DNA of 5,641 nucleotides, taken from contig PMJC01000376.1 in NCBI GenBank assembly GCA_003157235.1, forward strand, positions 1-5,641. The letters run 5' to 3'. Position 1 is the first letter of the stretch. Each line of letters opens with the position of its first letter. Source of the DNA: Methanosarcina sp. (GTDB lineage Archaea > Halobacteriota > Methanosarcinia > Methanosarcinales > Methanosarcinaceae). The translations under genes and the position numbers were made by a program. This document shows positions 5,208-5,641 of this stretch, piece after piece. The notes below the pieces were generated by a model that saw only the letters and a list, made by a program, of their open reading frames with translations, did no database searches and was not told the origin of the DNA.

Positions 5208-5585
5208 ATGAGATGGCAAGGTAGCTCCAGAAGAAAAGTGACCGGTGGGAAAGTTATTGTCGCTCGCGGGAAGCGTAAGTTTGAAATGGGTCGCGAATCT
5301 GCGGATACCCGCATAAGTGAAATAAAAAGAAAAAATGTTCCGGTAATGGGAGGCAATAGGAAGGTTAGGCTTCTCCAATGTAATGTTGCAAACATAACCA
5401 ATCAAAAAAACGGAAAAACAGTTTCTGTTACTATTGAAACAGTTGTCGACAATGCTGCAAATAAACACTATGTAAGGCGTAACATCCTAACAAAAGGCTC
5501 TGTCATAAGGACTCCTATCGGAACTGCGAGAGTTACGAGCAGACCAGGGCAAGATGGAGTTGTAAATGCTGTATTGATTGAGTAA
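5208..5585 (+). CDS. rps8e: Small ribosomal subunit protein eS8 (30S ribosomal protein S8e)
   Basis: S8e is a structural, rRNA-binding protein of the archaeal and eukaryotic small ribosomal subunit, absent from bacteria. The 125 residues match the usual archaeal length. The N-terminal [15 protein letters not shown], with the basic stretch [12 protein letters not shown] (19-30), is the typical RNA-binding start. GGNRKVRLL (48-56) and [11 protein letters not shown] (87-97) are family blocks, and the C-terminus carries [20 protein letters not shown], ending in IE. The ATG at 5208 is fixed by GATGAGGT at 5194-5201, a strong Shine-Dalgarno sequence six bases upstream. The gene is intact with no odd residues. 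It has its own promoter region and is probably followed closely by another gene starting near 5623, suggesting a short operon. Together with the Methanosarcina-like sequence, it is the clearest marker of archaeal origin in the window. Confidence 0.97.
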   Translation: MRWQGSSRRKVTGGKVIVARGKRKFEMGRESADTRISEIKRKNVPVMGGNRKVRLLQCNVANITNQKNGKTVSVTIETVVDNAANKHYVRRNILTKGSVIRTPIGTARVTSRPGQDGVVNAVLIE

Positions 5586-5622
5586 TTTTGTAGAACTCAA
5601 TATTGAAAGCGAGGATTTTTTG

Positions 5623-5641
5623 GTGAATTTTTTCACTGTTG
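5623..5641 (+). CDS. Possible start of a downstream gene (3' partial)
   Basis: A GTG at 5623-5625 opens a frame, MNFFTV, that runs off the window. GCGAGGA at 5610-5616 is a plausible ribosome binding site with about six bases of spacing, and the gap from the rps8e stop is 37 bases, typical for co-transcribed genes. Six codons are too few to name a product. The TTG at 5620 in the same frame is a less well-spaced alternative start. Confidence 0.35.

Noticed and set aside
5159..5468. Two minus-strand frames opposite rps8e
   Set aside because: They are antisense shadows of a clearly conserved ribosomal protein gene.

Overview
The window looks like chromosomal DNA from a methanogenic archaeon, most likely Methanosarcina or a close relative. 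The evidence is an archaeal-type ribosomal protein S8e gene with a GAGGT ribosome binding site, archaeal TATA-type promoters, a TPR protein end in the style of Methanosarcina repeat proteins, and long, very AT-rich spacers littered with insertion sequence debris. The genus is inferred from protein resemblance alone.

Layout, left to right. Bases 2-109 are the C-terminal end of a TPR-repeat protein that enters from the left. Bases 110-483 hold no convincing gene. Bases 484-1369 are a decayed IS5-type insertion sequence with a minus-strand transposase full of stops and frameshifts; both degenerate terminal repeats can still be seen. Bases 1559-2842 are an intact plus-strand lysA (diaminopimelate decarboxylase family), with a candidate TATA box near 1442. 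Bases 2843-3650 have no gene but contain several hairpins, a T-tract, and a second copy of the IS5-type terminal repeat at 3337-3356. Bases 3692-4117 are a decayed minus-strand IS200/IS605 tnpA that reads end to end once two frameshifts are allowed, with a candidate right-end hairpin at 3651-3678. A 34-bp near-perfect AT palindrome lies at 4270-4303. Bases 4334-4740 are a more GC-rich patch that looks either like a third transposase fossil (helix-turn-helix, IS630/Tc1-like) or like a structured RNA. Bases 5208-5585 are an intact rps8e with its promoter and a 5' leader hairpin. A GTG-started reading frame may begin at 5623 and run off the right edge.

The two intact genes are housekeeping genes: lysine biosynthesis and the small ribosomal subunit. 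They are about 2.4 kb apart, have their own apparent promoters, and nothing suggests that they act together. The rest is mainly a graveyard of at least two, possibly three, different insertion sequence families. I found no CRISPR array, rRNA, recognisable tRNA or complete novel multigene system. The most useful observations are the transposase fossils, which are too broken to appear as long open reading frames, and the unexplained hairpins and palindromes between them.
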